Origin: Staphylococcus roterodami | Lineage (GTDB): Bacteria > Bacillota > Bacilli > Staphylococcales > Staphylococcaceae | Assembly: GCA_022493055.1 (NCBI GenBank) | Contig: CP092781.1 | Coordinates: forward strand, 1,798,001-1,862,000 | DNA length: 64,000 nucleotides | Reading direction: 5' to 3' | Shown: piece after piece, positions 48,532-56,909 of the stretch | How positions within the stretch are numbered: the stretch's first letter is position 1 | Layout of the letters: every line of letters starts with the position of its first letter | The notes under the pieces: generated by a model | Databases searched by the model: none | What the model was told of the DNA's origin: nothing | The model's input: the letters and a program-made list of their open reading frames with translations, nothing else | Program-made: the position numbers and the translations under genes

Positions 48532-50080
48532 CTTTCAACACCCCAAGTTCTTTCAGGTATGCATTGATTTCTTGTTCAACTTGTGCGATTTCTTTGTCGA
48601 TATTTTTCAAATCTTGTTGGACCTGCTCTAAATCAATTGGTGCTTCTTCTTCGAATGTGTCGACATATCTCGGTATATTTAAGTTGTAATCGTTATCGGC
48701 AATCTCTTGTAATGTCGCGCTGTAGCTATATTTATCAATTGTTTCTTTACGCTTATATGTGTCTATAATGCGTTTGACTTGGGCATCGCTTAAATGGTTT
48801 TGATTCTTTCCTTTTTCAAAATCATTGGATGCATCGATAAATAATACGTTGTCGTCTTGTTGGCGACATTTTTTAAATACTAAGATACACGTTGGAATAC
48901 TTGTCCCATAGAAAATATTCGCTGGTAACCCAATCACGGCTTCTAAGTAGTTCTTTTCTTCTATTAAATAACGACGAATGACACCTTCTGCGGCACCTCG
49001 GAATAATACACCATGTGGTAATACAACAGCCATCGTACCTTCATCGTCTAGATAATGTACCATGTGTTGAATAAAGGCAAAGTCGGCTTTAGACTTTGGC
49101 GCAAGTTTGCCATAACCGCTGAAGCGTTCGTCATTTTCAAATTTTGAATCTGCTGTCCATTTCGCACTGTATGGTGGGTTCGCAATAACCGCATCAAATG
49201 TAGTACCTAAAAAAGCTGGATTTTCCAACGTATCATCATTACGGATATCAAAATTTTCATAGCGCACATCATGTAACAACATGTTCATGCGTGCTAAGTT
49301 GTATGTGGTATTGTTACGTTCTTGTCCAAAATAACGATACACTTTCGTCTCTTTTCCAACACGCAACAATAATGAACCTGAACCACATGTTGGGTCATAC
49401 ACGTGACGCAATTTATCTTTACCGTCTGTGACAATCTTCGCTAGTATCTTAGATACTTGTTGTGGTGTATAGAACTCACCTGCTTTTTTACCTGCTGTCG
49501 CCGCAAAGCGCCCGATAAGGAATTCATATGCATCACCTAACATATCAATTTCCATGTCGCTATGAACGAATGGCAGATCGTCAAGGTTAATCATGACTTT
49601 GGAAATTAAAGCCGTACGTTCTTTGACATTGTTACCTAATCGCGTTGAACTTAAGTCCATATCGCTGAACAGTCCGATAAAGTCATTTTCACTTTCTTCA
49701 CCTAATGTAGATGTTTCAACTTTACGAATTGCCGTCGCCAGATGTTCGATATCGAAATCTTGCGTTTCAATTTCACGAATCATCGCACTGAATAAATCTT
49801 GTGGCTCAATGAAGTAACCGACTTGATCAATTAATTCTGCTTTTAAGTCTTCACGGTATTCTTCATCTGCCCACGCTTCTTGATATGTAATATCTTCACC
49901 TGCCAAGGCATCAGCGTATTCTTGTTCGGCTTTTTCAGATAAGAAGCGATAGAAAATCAAGCCCAGAATGTAATTACGGAATTCACTCGCATCCATGTTT
50001 CCTCTTAAATCATTCGCAATCGACCATAATTTTTTATGTAATTCAGCTTGTTGCTGACGTTGTTTTTCAGTAATAGACAT
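48524..50080 (-). CDS. hsdM: type I restriction-modification methyltransferase subunit
   Basis: A 518-residue N6-adenine methyltransferase. SAM motif I lies in VYDPTCGSGSLLLRVG and catalytic motif IV is NPPYSAKW; the N-terminal domain (LHKKLWSIANDLRGNMDASE) binds HsdS. FYTPQQVSKILA is the usual pre-motif. The ATG at 50080 with GGAGG upstream is chosen over a longer frame to 50290 that has no site. First gene of hsdM-hsdS, a standard vSa-beta component. Confidence 0.97.
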   Translation of the reverse strand: MSITEKQRQQQAELHKKLWSIANDLRGNMDASEFRNYILGLIFYRFLSEKAEQEYADALAGEDITYQEAWADEEYREDLKAELIDQVGYFIEPQDLFSAMIREIETQDFDIEHLATAIRKVETSTLGEESENDFIGLFSDMDLSSTRLGNNVKERTALISKVMINLDDLPFVHSDMEIDMLGDAYEFLIGRFAATAGKKAGEFYTPQQVSKILAKIVTDGKDKLRHVYDPTCGSGSLLLRVGKETKVYRYFGQERNNTTYNLARMNMLLHDVRYENFDIRNDDTLENPAFLGTTFDAVIANPPYSAKWTADSKFENDERFSGYGKLAPKSKADFAFIQHMVHYLDDEGTMAVVLPHGVLFRGAAEGVIRRYLIEEKNYLEAVIGLPANIFYGTSIPTCILVFKKCRQQDDNVLFIDASNDFEKGKNQNHLSDAQVKRIIDTYKRKETIDKYSYSATLQEIADNDYNLNIPRYVDTFEEEAPIDLEQVQQDLKNIDKEIAQVEQEINAYLKELGVLKDE

Positions 50081-50515
50081 GTGATTCCTCCGCCTTTGAA
50101 TAAGTAATTTATCTCTTTGTGTAATAGATTTATTATAACATTTGGATATGTCGCGATGTGGAGAATTTTGATGTTGGTGGTGGAATTTTTGAGTTTTAGT
50201 GGCGCGATTGTTATTGAAAAACTTTATGGTAATATTGTAACTTTCAAAATCATCTATATTTTCAATGATGTCAAAAAGTTGTTCATTCATACATAAATAA
50301 AACTAATCAACAATTGAAATGGTGTAAATCAATCATTGATTGGCTTTATTTGAGACACTCTTTTCTAATTTATTATAAATTTCCAGCTATAAACTTGTTT
50401 AATACTTACTTACTGATTAAAATACTCACCAACAATCTTTCGATTAAAACACTTTTTCTCTAATTTTTATAATTCAAAACACCAAAACGATGTTAAAAAA
50501 TCATTCTATTTTTTA

Positions 50516-50531
50516 GTTAATAGATAGTTAA
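50516..50531 (+). promoter_or_regulatory. SaeR-type site upstream of the secreted repeat protein
   Basis: GTTAATAGATAGTTAA is a perfect GTTAAN6GTTAA, the direct repeat bound by SaeR. It lies 94 bases before the start codon. A third GTTAA follows at 50549. Confidence 0.8.
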
Positions 50532-50585
50532 TGCATTTTTGATATTTAGTTAATTGTTCTTTTTAAAAAATATTATTATATTTGC

Positions 50586-50603
50586 ATTGTAAACGTTTAC
50601 AAT
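50586..50603. promoter_or_regulatory. perfect cre palindrome before the secreted repeat protein
   Basis: ATTGTAAACGTTTACAAT, an 18-base perfect palindrome. The inner TTGTAAACGTTTACAA fits WTGNNARCGNWWWCAW at every position. It ends 21 bases before the ATG, so CcpA there would act as a roadblock. Confidence 0.82.
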
Positions 50604-50624
50604 ATAAAAAAAGGAGCAATTAAA

Positions 50625-51188
50625 ATGAATACAAAATTTTTAGGTAAAACATTAGTAGCCAGCGCATTAGTTTTAACAACATTAGGAACGGGATTACATT
50701 CTTCATATTTAGGATTAGATACAAACAAAGTTGTTAAAACAGCAAAAGCAGAAGAAAAAACAAATACAGTGATTTGGCAAGGAGTTAAAAAGTCTCTAAT
50801 AGATTCAAATATAATTAGTGGCAATCAAGGAGAAACCGTAAAAATATCTTTTTTACTAAATAATGGACAATCTACAAGTATAGAATCTACTGCAAATCAT
50901 GACAGTTTTACTAATACTTCAAATAATTTTTCTAAACTTACTCAAATTGATATAAAAAAAGAAAACATTCCTGGTGATGATTTTAATACGACTGTAGATG
51001 CAAATAATACATGGAAAAACCTAACTTCAAGCCTAGTATCTAATGGATTAGCAGAGAAAGGTCAAACAGTTAGTATTTATAGCAAAGATACAAGTACAGT
51101 AATTACTGCTAAAATTGGTGAAGACTTCAATGATCATAAAGGCTTTTACTTAAATAAAAGAGACATCAACAAAATCACAATTGAATAA
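50625..51188 (+). CDS. secreted protein with two related domains, unknown function
   Basis: A 187-residue protein with a signal peptide (LVASALVLTTLGTG, probable cleavage after AKA near residue 43). The mature part seems to be two copies of one small fold. VIWQGVKKSLIDSNIISGNQ / ETVKISFLL / STSIES corresponds to NTWKNLTSSLVSNGLAEKGQ / TVSIYSKD / STVITAKIG, and each half ends in a similar strand (KLTQIDIKKENI; KRDINKITIE). No family recognised. AAGGAG upstream. Preceded by a SaeR-type site and a cre box; it stands where the spl protease cluster lies in other islands. Confidence 0.75.
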   Translation: MNTKFLGKTLVASALVLTTLGTGLHSSYLGLDTNKVVKTAKAEEKTNTVIWQGVKKSLIDSNIISGNQGETVKISFLLNNGQSTSIESTANHDSFTNTSNNFSKLTQIDIKKENIPGDDFNTTVDANNTWKNLTSSLVSNGLAEKGQTVSIYSKDTSTVITAKIGEDFNDHKGFYLNKRDINKITIE

Positions 51189-51580
51189 AGCTTAAACACA
51201 AATTTCCTTAATTCATAAAACCTTAATAACTAACCCTTTCTTACAAACCACCTAGCCCATAATAAATTAAAACGTCATTTTTTATTTCAAATAGCGGATA
51301 AAATAAAAAAACCATTCCGTAATAACTTTGGCAAGTTGGAATGGTTAAAAAATTAATTTAGAAGCCATTAGACGGCTTACTAGGACGACATGTTAGCGCA
51401 TGTCGTCTTATTTATATTCATATAATAACATGCAATTCGATAAAATGTCTAATCGATAAAACACAATTGTATTTAAACGTATAGGAAAATAATTTATGTT
51501 CCTCTTCTCTTTTCTCTTATTCAGCTACTTAATTAAAAAGTAACTCATACAATTTTTATTTATCATTTTCAGAACTAAGA
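51189..51580. other. convergent intergenic region with two stem-loops
   Basis: Holds a minus-strand terminator (AACCATTCC / GGAATGGTT followed by a T run, 51306-51346) probably ending the bsa operon, and a strong stem GACGACATG / CATGTCGTC (51384-51407) with TTATTT after it on the plus strand, probably ending the secreted-protein gene. The two lie crossed relative to the genes, so read-through overlap is likely. Confidence 0.7.
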
Positions 51581-52279
51581 TTAATCTTTAATCGTTCTGC
51601 CACTCCATTTATTGAATCCTTTAAAGAGTAAAACTGCCAATAACAACGTGATAATAATATAGATTACCATTGTCATCATCACTGGTATATTTCCTTCAAT
51701 ATACATATATACATAACGCGTAGCATATGTGATTGGTAAATAGAACCACGAATGATCTCCAAGCACTTCTAATCCAAAATAAACGTTAAATATAAACATT
51801 AAAACGCCGACAACAATAGCCAATACATCTTTAATGAAAATACTAAAAATAAAAAGTAGCAGTAATATAATTACATTGAAAAACAATGATACGCCTAAAA
51901 ACATAAGTGTTATTTTCATATCATGTGAATGCCACAATAAATTAATTGATACTAATAGAATACATATAGCTGTAATAGTATAAGTAAAAATCATTGATGC
52001 AATTAACCAATTTAACCTATTAGCTTTTCCTAATATATGATTAAAGTGACCAATATTTTCTTCAAAATTGATGACTTGATAAACGTTTATAGAAATTAAT
52101 AGTGATGTAATTGCATTAAAACTCGCTGTAAACAAACTAATTTGTCGACCATTCCATACATTTACGTTTAAATACCAATTTATAAATAATATAAACAGTA
52201 TGGTTACAATAATGGGTACAAAGGTGAGCGCTTGCTTAGAAAATTTCAACTTACATGACTTTAATTCGTTAATTATCAT
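51581..52279 (-). CDS. bsaG: lantibiotic self-protection ABC transporter permease BsaG
   Basis: A 232-residue protein with six transmembrane helices, of the LanG/EpiG type. Together with BsaF and BsaE it forms the ABC exporter that expels the lantibiotic from the producer membrane. The ATG at 52279 overlaps the bsaE stop (ATGA); a TTG four codons upstream is in frame. Last gene of the operon. Confidence 0.88.
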   Translation of the reverse strand: MIINELKSCKLKFSKQALTFVPIIVTILFILFINWYLNVNVWNGRQISLFTASFNAITSLLISINVYQVINFEENIGHFNHILGKANRLNWLIASMIFTYTITAICILLVSINLLWHSHDMKITLMFLGVSLFFNVIILLLLFIFSIFIKDVLAIVVGVLMFIFNVYFGLEVLGDHSWFYLPITYATRYVYMYIEGNIPVMMTMVIYIIITLLLAVLLFKGFNKWSGRTIKD

Positions 52280-53037
52280 TTTAATCGCCAACTTTTCTTA
52301 TTATTTAAAAATGTTACTATCGCGAAAATAATGATGCTAACAATAATCGAAATATATAATGCATTGAGATCATTAAAGTACTTTGAATTATGATTTACAA
52401 CTAAACCATTAGGTAGTATGCCAAGCGTAATAAGCGGGATTCTCTGCATTATCGCCCATGGCAACACCCAAAATGAACTTTTCAATGTTAAAAATAAAAC
52501 ACAAATGACTGATAATACTAAGTTTATTAATATTGATACGAACACTCCAAAGTATCGAGTCAATAAAAAGTTGAGCGGTATCAATGGTAGAGATACTACA
52601 TACATCAACAATATTGTCACCAATAACAACATAGCATTAACCGGATGTGGATTAATAATTAGGTCACCTATATAAGCAATAATAAATACTAAAAAGCAAT
52701 GTACCAAAAATGCTATTGATAAAATGAAAATCTTTGCTCTTATTTCTTTTGTAATCGACCAATTATTACTTAAGTAATAATTAAATGATTTATTTCTCAT
52801 TTCAATTTTAAATAACGAATTACAAGCCATACATAATACAATCGGGATGAAAGCAATTGGCCAAATATTAAATAGTAAAGTTATATATGGTGACACACTA
52901 TTCGCTGTTCCCGTATTACTTTTGGCGAATAAGACTGTGAAAATAGCAAAACAAAGAAATACCAGCGGACTTATTAATAAAACATACATACTGAAAGAGT
53001 TTTTAAATTTGATACCTTCTATCTTTAAATGTATCAT
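52276..53037 (-). CDS. bsaE: lantibiotic self-protection ABC transporter permease BsaE
   Basis: A 253-residue protein with six transmembrane helices, LanE/EpiE type, second permease of the immunity exporter. The ATG overlaps the bsaF stop (ATGA) and GGAG lies just upstream, so F-E-G are translationally coupled. Confidence 0.88.
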   Translation of the reverse strand: MIHLKIEGIKFKNSFSMYVLLISPLVFLCFAIFTVLFAKSNTGTANSVSPYITLLFNIWPIAFIPIVLCMACNSLFKIEMRNKSFNYYLSNNWSITKEIRAKIFILSIAFLVHCFLVFIIAYIGDLIINPHPVNAMLLLVTILLMYVVSLPLIPLNFLLTRYFGVFVSILINLVLSVICVLFLTLKSSFWVLPWAIMQRIPLITLGILPNGLVVNHNSKYFNDLNALYISIIVSIIIFAIVTFLNNKKSWRLK

Positions 53038-53726
53038 TTGTAATCTCCTTTCGTTATTTTGAAGAATATCTCTTCTAAGTTTTCATCTTTGTTATTTCTT
53101 TGCTGATATTTTAGCTCACCTTCATGAATAATACCGATATGATCTGCTAAAACTTGGATTTCAGATAAAATGTGACTTGAAATAATAATACTAGTACCTT
53201 GTTCTGTTAATAATTTTAGAAGTTCTCTAAGTTCTTGTATTCCGTATGGGTCTAAACCATTAGATGGTTCGTCTAATACTAAAATTTCTGGCTTTTTAAT
53301 TAATGCCATTGCAATTCCAAGTCTTTGTTTCATACCTAAAGAAAAGTCCTTAACCTTTTTCTTTTTATCGACATTTAAATTGACTAAGCTTAAAACACTA
53401 TTAATTTCACTGAAATCAACGCTTTCATTTAAACACACAATTTTCAAATTATCTTGTGCACTTAAATGATTATATGTCGCAGGTGTTTCAATAAGCGAAC
53501 CAACTTTGTGCAAATCATTTCGTGTCATTGGTCTATTATCTAATTTAATTTCCCCTGAATCTTGTTGAAGTATGCCACAAATAATTTTCATGAGTGTGGT
53601 TTTACCAGCACCATTTATGCCAAGTAACCCATATACTTCATTATTTTCTAAAGTAATATTAATATTTTTTAAAACATCTTGATTTTTAAACCGCTTCGAA
53701 ATGTTTTCAGTAACTAATTTTGCCAT
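53034..53726 (-). CDS. bsaF: lantibiotic self-protection ABC transporter ATPase BsaF
   Basis: A 230-residue ATP-binding subunit: Walker A GINGAGKTTLMKI, signature FSLGMKQRLGIA, Walker B ILVLDEPSNGLDP and the switch histidine in IIISSHIL. LanF/EpiF type; powers removal of the mature lantibiotic by BsaE/BsaG. The ATG at 53726 has AAAGGAG eight bases upstream; a TTG two codons earlier is not needed. Confidence 0.93.
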   Translation of the reverse strand: MAKLVTENISKRFKNQDVLKNINITLENNEVYGLLGINGAGKTTLMKIICGILQQDSGEIKLDNRPMTRNDLHKVGSLIETPATYNHLSAQDNLKIVCLNESVDFSEINSVLSLVNLNVDKKKKVKDFSLGMKQRLGIAMALIKKPEILVLDEPSNGLDPYGIQELRELLKLLTEQGTSIIISSHILSEIQVLADHIGIIHEGELKYQQRNNKDENLEEIFFKITKGDYK

Positions 53727-53747
53727 AATCAAAACTCCTTTAACTTT

Positions 53748-55121
53748 TTAACTTGCTTTTTGATTTGCTACATTTAATGCTTTATACACATCAAGCTCAC
53801 CATGTCCATATCTACTAAATGGTTTATTATTCTTAGATGTGCCATGCTGATATAACAATTCAATCGCTTTATCTGGATGTTTTTCAAGATGATATTTATC
53901 AATGATTAAAGCTAGCGCTCCCGAAACTTTAGGTGTGGCTAATGAAGTTCCAGCCTGATAAATATATCTTCCGTTATTGGCAGTAGTTAAAATGTTCTCC
54001 TTATGCATATACCCCTCATTCATCCATTTATCCACACCAAATTTATTAAAATATGCAAATGAACCTCCAGGCGCTACAATATCAGTATAATTCATACCAA
54101 AATTGGAAAACTCAGAGAGATTACTATTTTGATCTGTTGATCCTACTGTAACGACATTGTCCATAGATGCAGGAACATCTTTCACTTCGCCATTACCTTG
54201 ATATTCACGCTGTAAATTTAGTTTCTGTTTGTCATTGACATTAATACCATCATTACCGGCTGCAGCAACTACGATAGTTTTTTTCTTCTTGGCGTAATTG
54301 ATTGCTTTCTGTAACGCATCGTATTCTACTTTTTCATCTTTTCTAAAAGTTTGATGTTCATTTTTGTCCAAAATAGTATAACTACCAACACTCACATTAA
54401 TAACTTGATTACCATCATTTGCAGCTTGAACTATCGCTTTAGATATCCAAAGCAATTCTGTCTTTTTACTACCAAAAACACGATACATTGTAAATTTATT
54501 ATTCGGTGCAACACCTATTAATCTGCCATTAGCACTCGTTTGACCCGACACCATCGTGCCATGTCCTTTTCTATCATTGACATCGTGTACATCACCTGTC
54601 TCTTCTGGTTCAGTACCTCTAAAGCCATTTAAAGGTACTAAATTTTTAGAATCAGTCGAGAAATTATTTTTCAAATCGTCATGGGTTTGCATCACACCTG
54701 TATCTATGATTGCTATTTTTGTGTTAGCCTTTTTTGGCAAATCATCATACGATGCACCATTATTTGTTATTTTATTCATATCCCATTGTCTTGAAAATAA
54801 TGACTCATTTGATGTTCTGTCTATTGTTTTCTCACTAGTCATGCAAGTTGAACATGTGGCATTTATATATTGAATGTCATTTTTATAGTTTGCCAAAGAA
54901 TTAGCATTTGTATTTGTCATTTTAATCTGTGCCACTTGTAATTCCGGTATATTATAGACAACGTTTAAGGACTTCTTTTTAACTAACTTGTTAAATGTTG
55001 CTGTATTTTTGTATTCAACACTGTAATATTGTTCTTCTGACGCTGATGAAGTACTCATTGTAATAGATATTAAAAGACTCAATATTATTAAACTAATAAT
55101 AGCGCGCTTTATGATTTTCAT
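53748..55121 (-). CDS. bsaP: lantibiotic leader peptidase BsaP
   Basis: A 457-residue secreted subtilisin-like serine protease. Signal peptide (1-28), propeptide, then the triad: Asp in IAIIDTGVMQTHDDL, His in RKGHGTMVSGQ, Ser in AGTSLATPKVSGAL, with oxyanion Asn in AAGNDG. LanP/EpiP type: removes the leader after the Arg of ER-I in the modified BsaA precursor outside the cell. 9 bases upstream of its start lies the end of bsaD. Confidence 0.93.
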   Translation of the reverse strand: MKIIKRAIISLIILSLLISITMSTSSASEEQYYSVEYKNTATFNKLVKKKSLNVVYNIPELQVAQIKMTNTNANSLANYKNDIQYINATCSTCMTSEKTIDRTSNESLFSRQWDMNKITNNGASYDDLPKKANTKIAIIDTGVMQTHDDLKNNFSTDSKNLVPLNGFRGTEPEETGDVHDVNDRKGHGTMVSGQTSANGRLIGVAPNNKFTMYRVFGSKKTELLWISKAIVQAANDGNQVINVSVGSYTILDKNEHQTFRKDEKVEYDALQKAINYAKKKKTIVVAAAGNDGINVNDKQKLNLQREYQGNGEVKDVPASMDNVVTVGSTDQNSNLSEFSNFGMNYTDIVAPGGSFAYFNKFGVDKWMNEGYMHKENILTTANNGRYIYQAGTSLATPKVSGALALIIDKYHLEKHPDKAIELLYQHGTSKNNKPFSRYGHGELDVYKALNVANQKAS

Positions 55122-55130
55122 CTTCTAATC

Positions 55131-55649
55131 TCAAATGAATTCCAGAACTTTATACGGTTCAGGTGCGACAACATTCTTTTTAAATGTTTTTGACGCTAAT
55201 TCATAACTTTCTGAAATATTTGCTGGATATATTGATACACCATAATCTTTTAATAATCGAATATTATTTTGAGTAACTGGATTTTCCCACATTCGTAAAT
55301 TCATATTGGGAAATATAGAAAGTTTTTCAAAAGCTGTATGACAAATAGTTAATAATAAATTGTCACATATACCATTTGCAATTTTATTAATCGTATTAGA
55401 AGTCGCAGGTAAAATAATAATCTTGTCATGTTTATTTGCTATATCTAAATGATTTAAAAAAGGTTCTTCAAATTCGTCATAATAGTTATCACAAAATTGC
55501 TTTAGTATTTCACCATTAATAAACTTTCTACCATTCGTTGATGCGATTACATTTACTTCATCAAATTTTGATTTTAATTCAATAATATAGTGGCTAATAT
55601 TGATACTATTAACTGAGCCACACAAACAAATCAATACATTTTCTCCCAT
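55131..55649 (-). CDS. bsaD: lantibiotic cysteine decarboxylase BsaD
   Basis: A 172-residue flavoprotein of the HFCD family (EpiD type). It oxidatively decarboxylates the C-terminal cysteine of the precursor, giving the S-[(Z)-2-aminovinyl]-cysteine ring. Motifs: active-site His in LNHLDIANKHD, PATSNTINKIANG in place of PASANT, and PNMNLRMWENP. The ATG at 55649 with GGAGG upstream is chosen over one 15 bases earlier. The precursor does end in two cysteines, as required. Confidence 0.92.
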   Translation of the reverse strand: MGENVLICLCGSVNSINISHYIIELKSKFDEVNVIASTNGRKFINGEILKQFCDNYYDEFEEPFLNHLDIANKHDKIIILPATSNTINKIANGICDNLLLTICHTAFEKLSIFPNMNLRMWENPVTQNNIRLLKDYGVSIYPANISESYELASKTFKKNVVAPEPYKVLEFI

Positions 55650-55664
55650 GATATACGCCTCCAT

Positions 55665-56909
55665 TCAGCTAATTAAAAACACATTGGTCCAATTTTTTTC
55701 ATTGAAAATTTTTGTATTTTTCAGTGTCATCAATGTTAGATAGACCCCTAATTCACCTTCTAAAAGACCCACTTTCCTACTTTTAAATACACCTTGCTTA
55801 TTTTCATTAATGTCTATAAAATTCACCAGATGATCTTCCTTATAATGAGAAATCAGTTTATCTATTAGTACAGTGATATAATCAGACACTTCATTTAATT
55901 CAAAATGCAAATTCATAATTGTTAACATTAATATTTGTGATGACAATCCATGACAAATAGTTGGACTTATTAAATTTTCATCTTTATCATTTACTACTTG
56001 TAGCATCACTTTTTTAGACATTTTAATAATTTCATCATCTTGTAATGCTTGGCCGATTAAAAACAACGTCGTCATTACACCCGTATTGCCATAACACCAA
56101 CCATTCCGAATATAATTGAAATGATTACGTTCAGAAATTAAATCGTAACGCTGCAACCATCTTTCGTGGTTACAAAATTTTTCGTCCATGATAAATTTGT
56201 ACATGTCTTTTAATATCTGCTGATGATTTTCAATAGTAACTCCTTTAATCACACATAATGCAAATAATGACATCGGTCCTAACACTCCGTGAGCAAGACC
56301 AAGATTGATGTTACCTTTTATAAAATACTTCTTATCCGTCTCTAAAAATTGACTTTCTTGCGGAACTACCCAGCTATTTTTAGAATATTGAATATCTTTA
56401 AAGTATACTAATATGCTTTTTAATGCTTTAACATTAGATTCATTCTCATCTACTCTATTTAGCAAATATCTCCCTATCCCAGCTAATCCACTGACAGTAT
56501 CATAATTTAATGGATTTAATGGTTCTTGTAATATTTGATCAATTTTATTTTCTATTTCATTTACAATGAGACCATCAATATTATTTAAAATATTTTGATA
56601 ATTTTTGCCATTTTGCGATGCTAAATCCATTGAAAATGCAATACCTGAAAGTCCACCAAACAAAGAATTGTTATATTGACCACTCTGTAAATATGGTGCT
56701 AATTTCATGATGTACTTATGCACAATTTGCTCAGTATTAATATCGAAAACTTTTTGATAAGCATCTAAAAACAAAATGATACCTGGTATACCATGTGATA
56801 AAGTTGAAGGTTCAAAATAATCGGTTTCAGTAGATGCTTTTGAAATGAAATCATCTACTTCTGAAATCTCTTGAAACTTCTTCTTCAATATTAGATTCAT
56901 ATCAGTCAT
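55665..56909 (-). CDS. bsaC: lanthionine cyclase BsaC
   Basis: A 414-residue zinc enzyme of the LanC family. Zinc ligands are Cys in NGWCYGNTG and Cys-His in TICHGLSS; the catalytic His is in GLAHGVLGP, and GGLSGIAF/ARGI-like repeats mark the alpha-barrel. It adds cysteine thiols to dehydro residues to close the lanthionine rings. The ATG at 56909 overlaps the bsaB stop; a longer frame to 56945 lies inside bsaB. Confidence 0.93.
   Translation of the reverse strand: MTDMNLILKKKFQEISEVDDFISKASTETDYFEPSTLSHGIPGIILFLDAYQKVFDINTEQIVHKYIMKLAPYLQSGQYNNSLFGGLSGIAFSMDLASQNGKNYQNILNNIDGLIVNEIENKIDQILQEPLNPLNYDTVSGLAGIGRYLLNRVDENESNVKALKSILVYFKDIQYSKNSWVVPQESQFLETDKKYFIKGNINLGLAHGVLGPMSLFALCVIKGVTIENHQQILKDMYKFIMDEKFCNHERWLQRYDLISERNHFNYIRNGWCYGNTGVMTTLFLIGQALQDDEIIKMSKKVMLQVVNDKDENLISPTICHGLSSQILMLTIMNLHFELNEVSDYITVLIDKLISHYKEDHLVNFIDINENKQGVFKSRKVGLLEGELGVYLTLMTLKNTKIFNEKNWTNVFLIS

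Noticed and set aside
50625..51188. Eap/MAP-domain or superantigen-like assignment for the secreted protein
   Set aside because: Length and beta-rich repeats invite it, but the MAP signature and the SSL C-terminal motif are not present.
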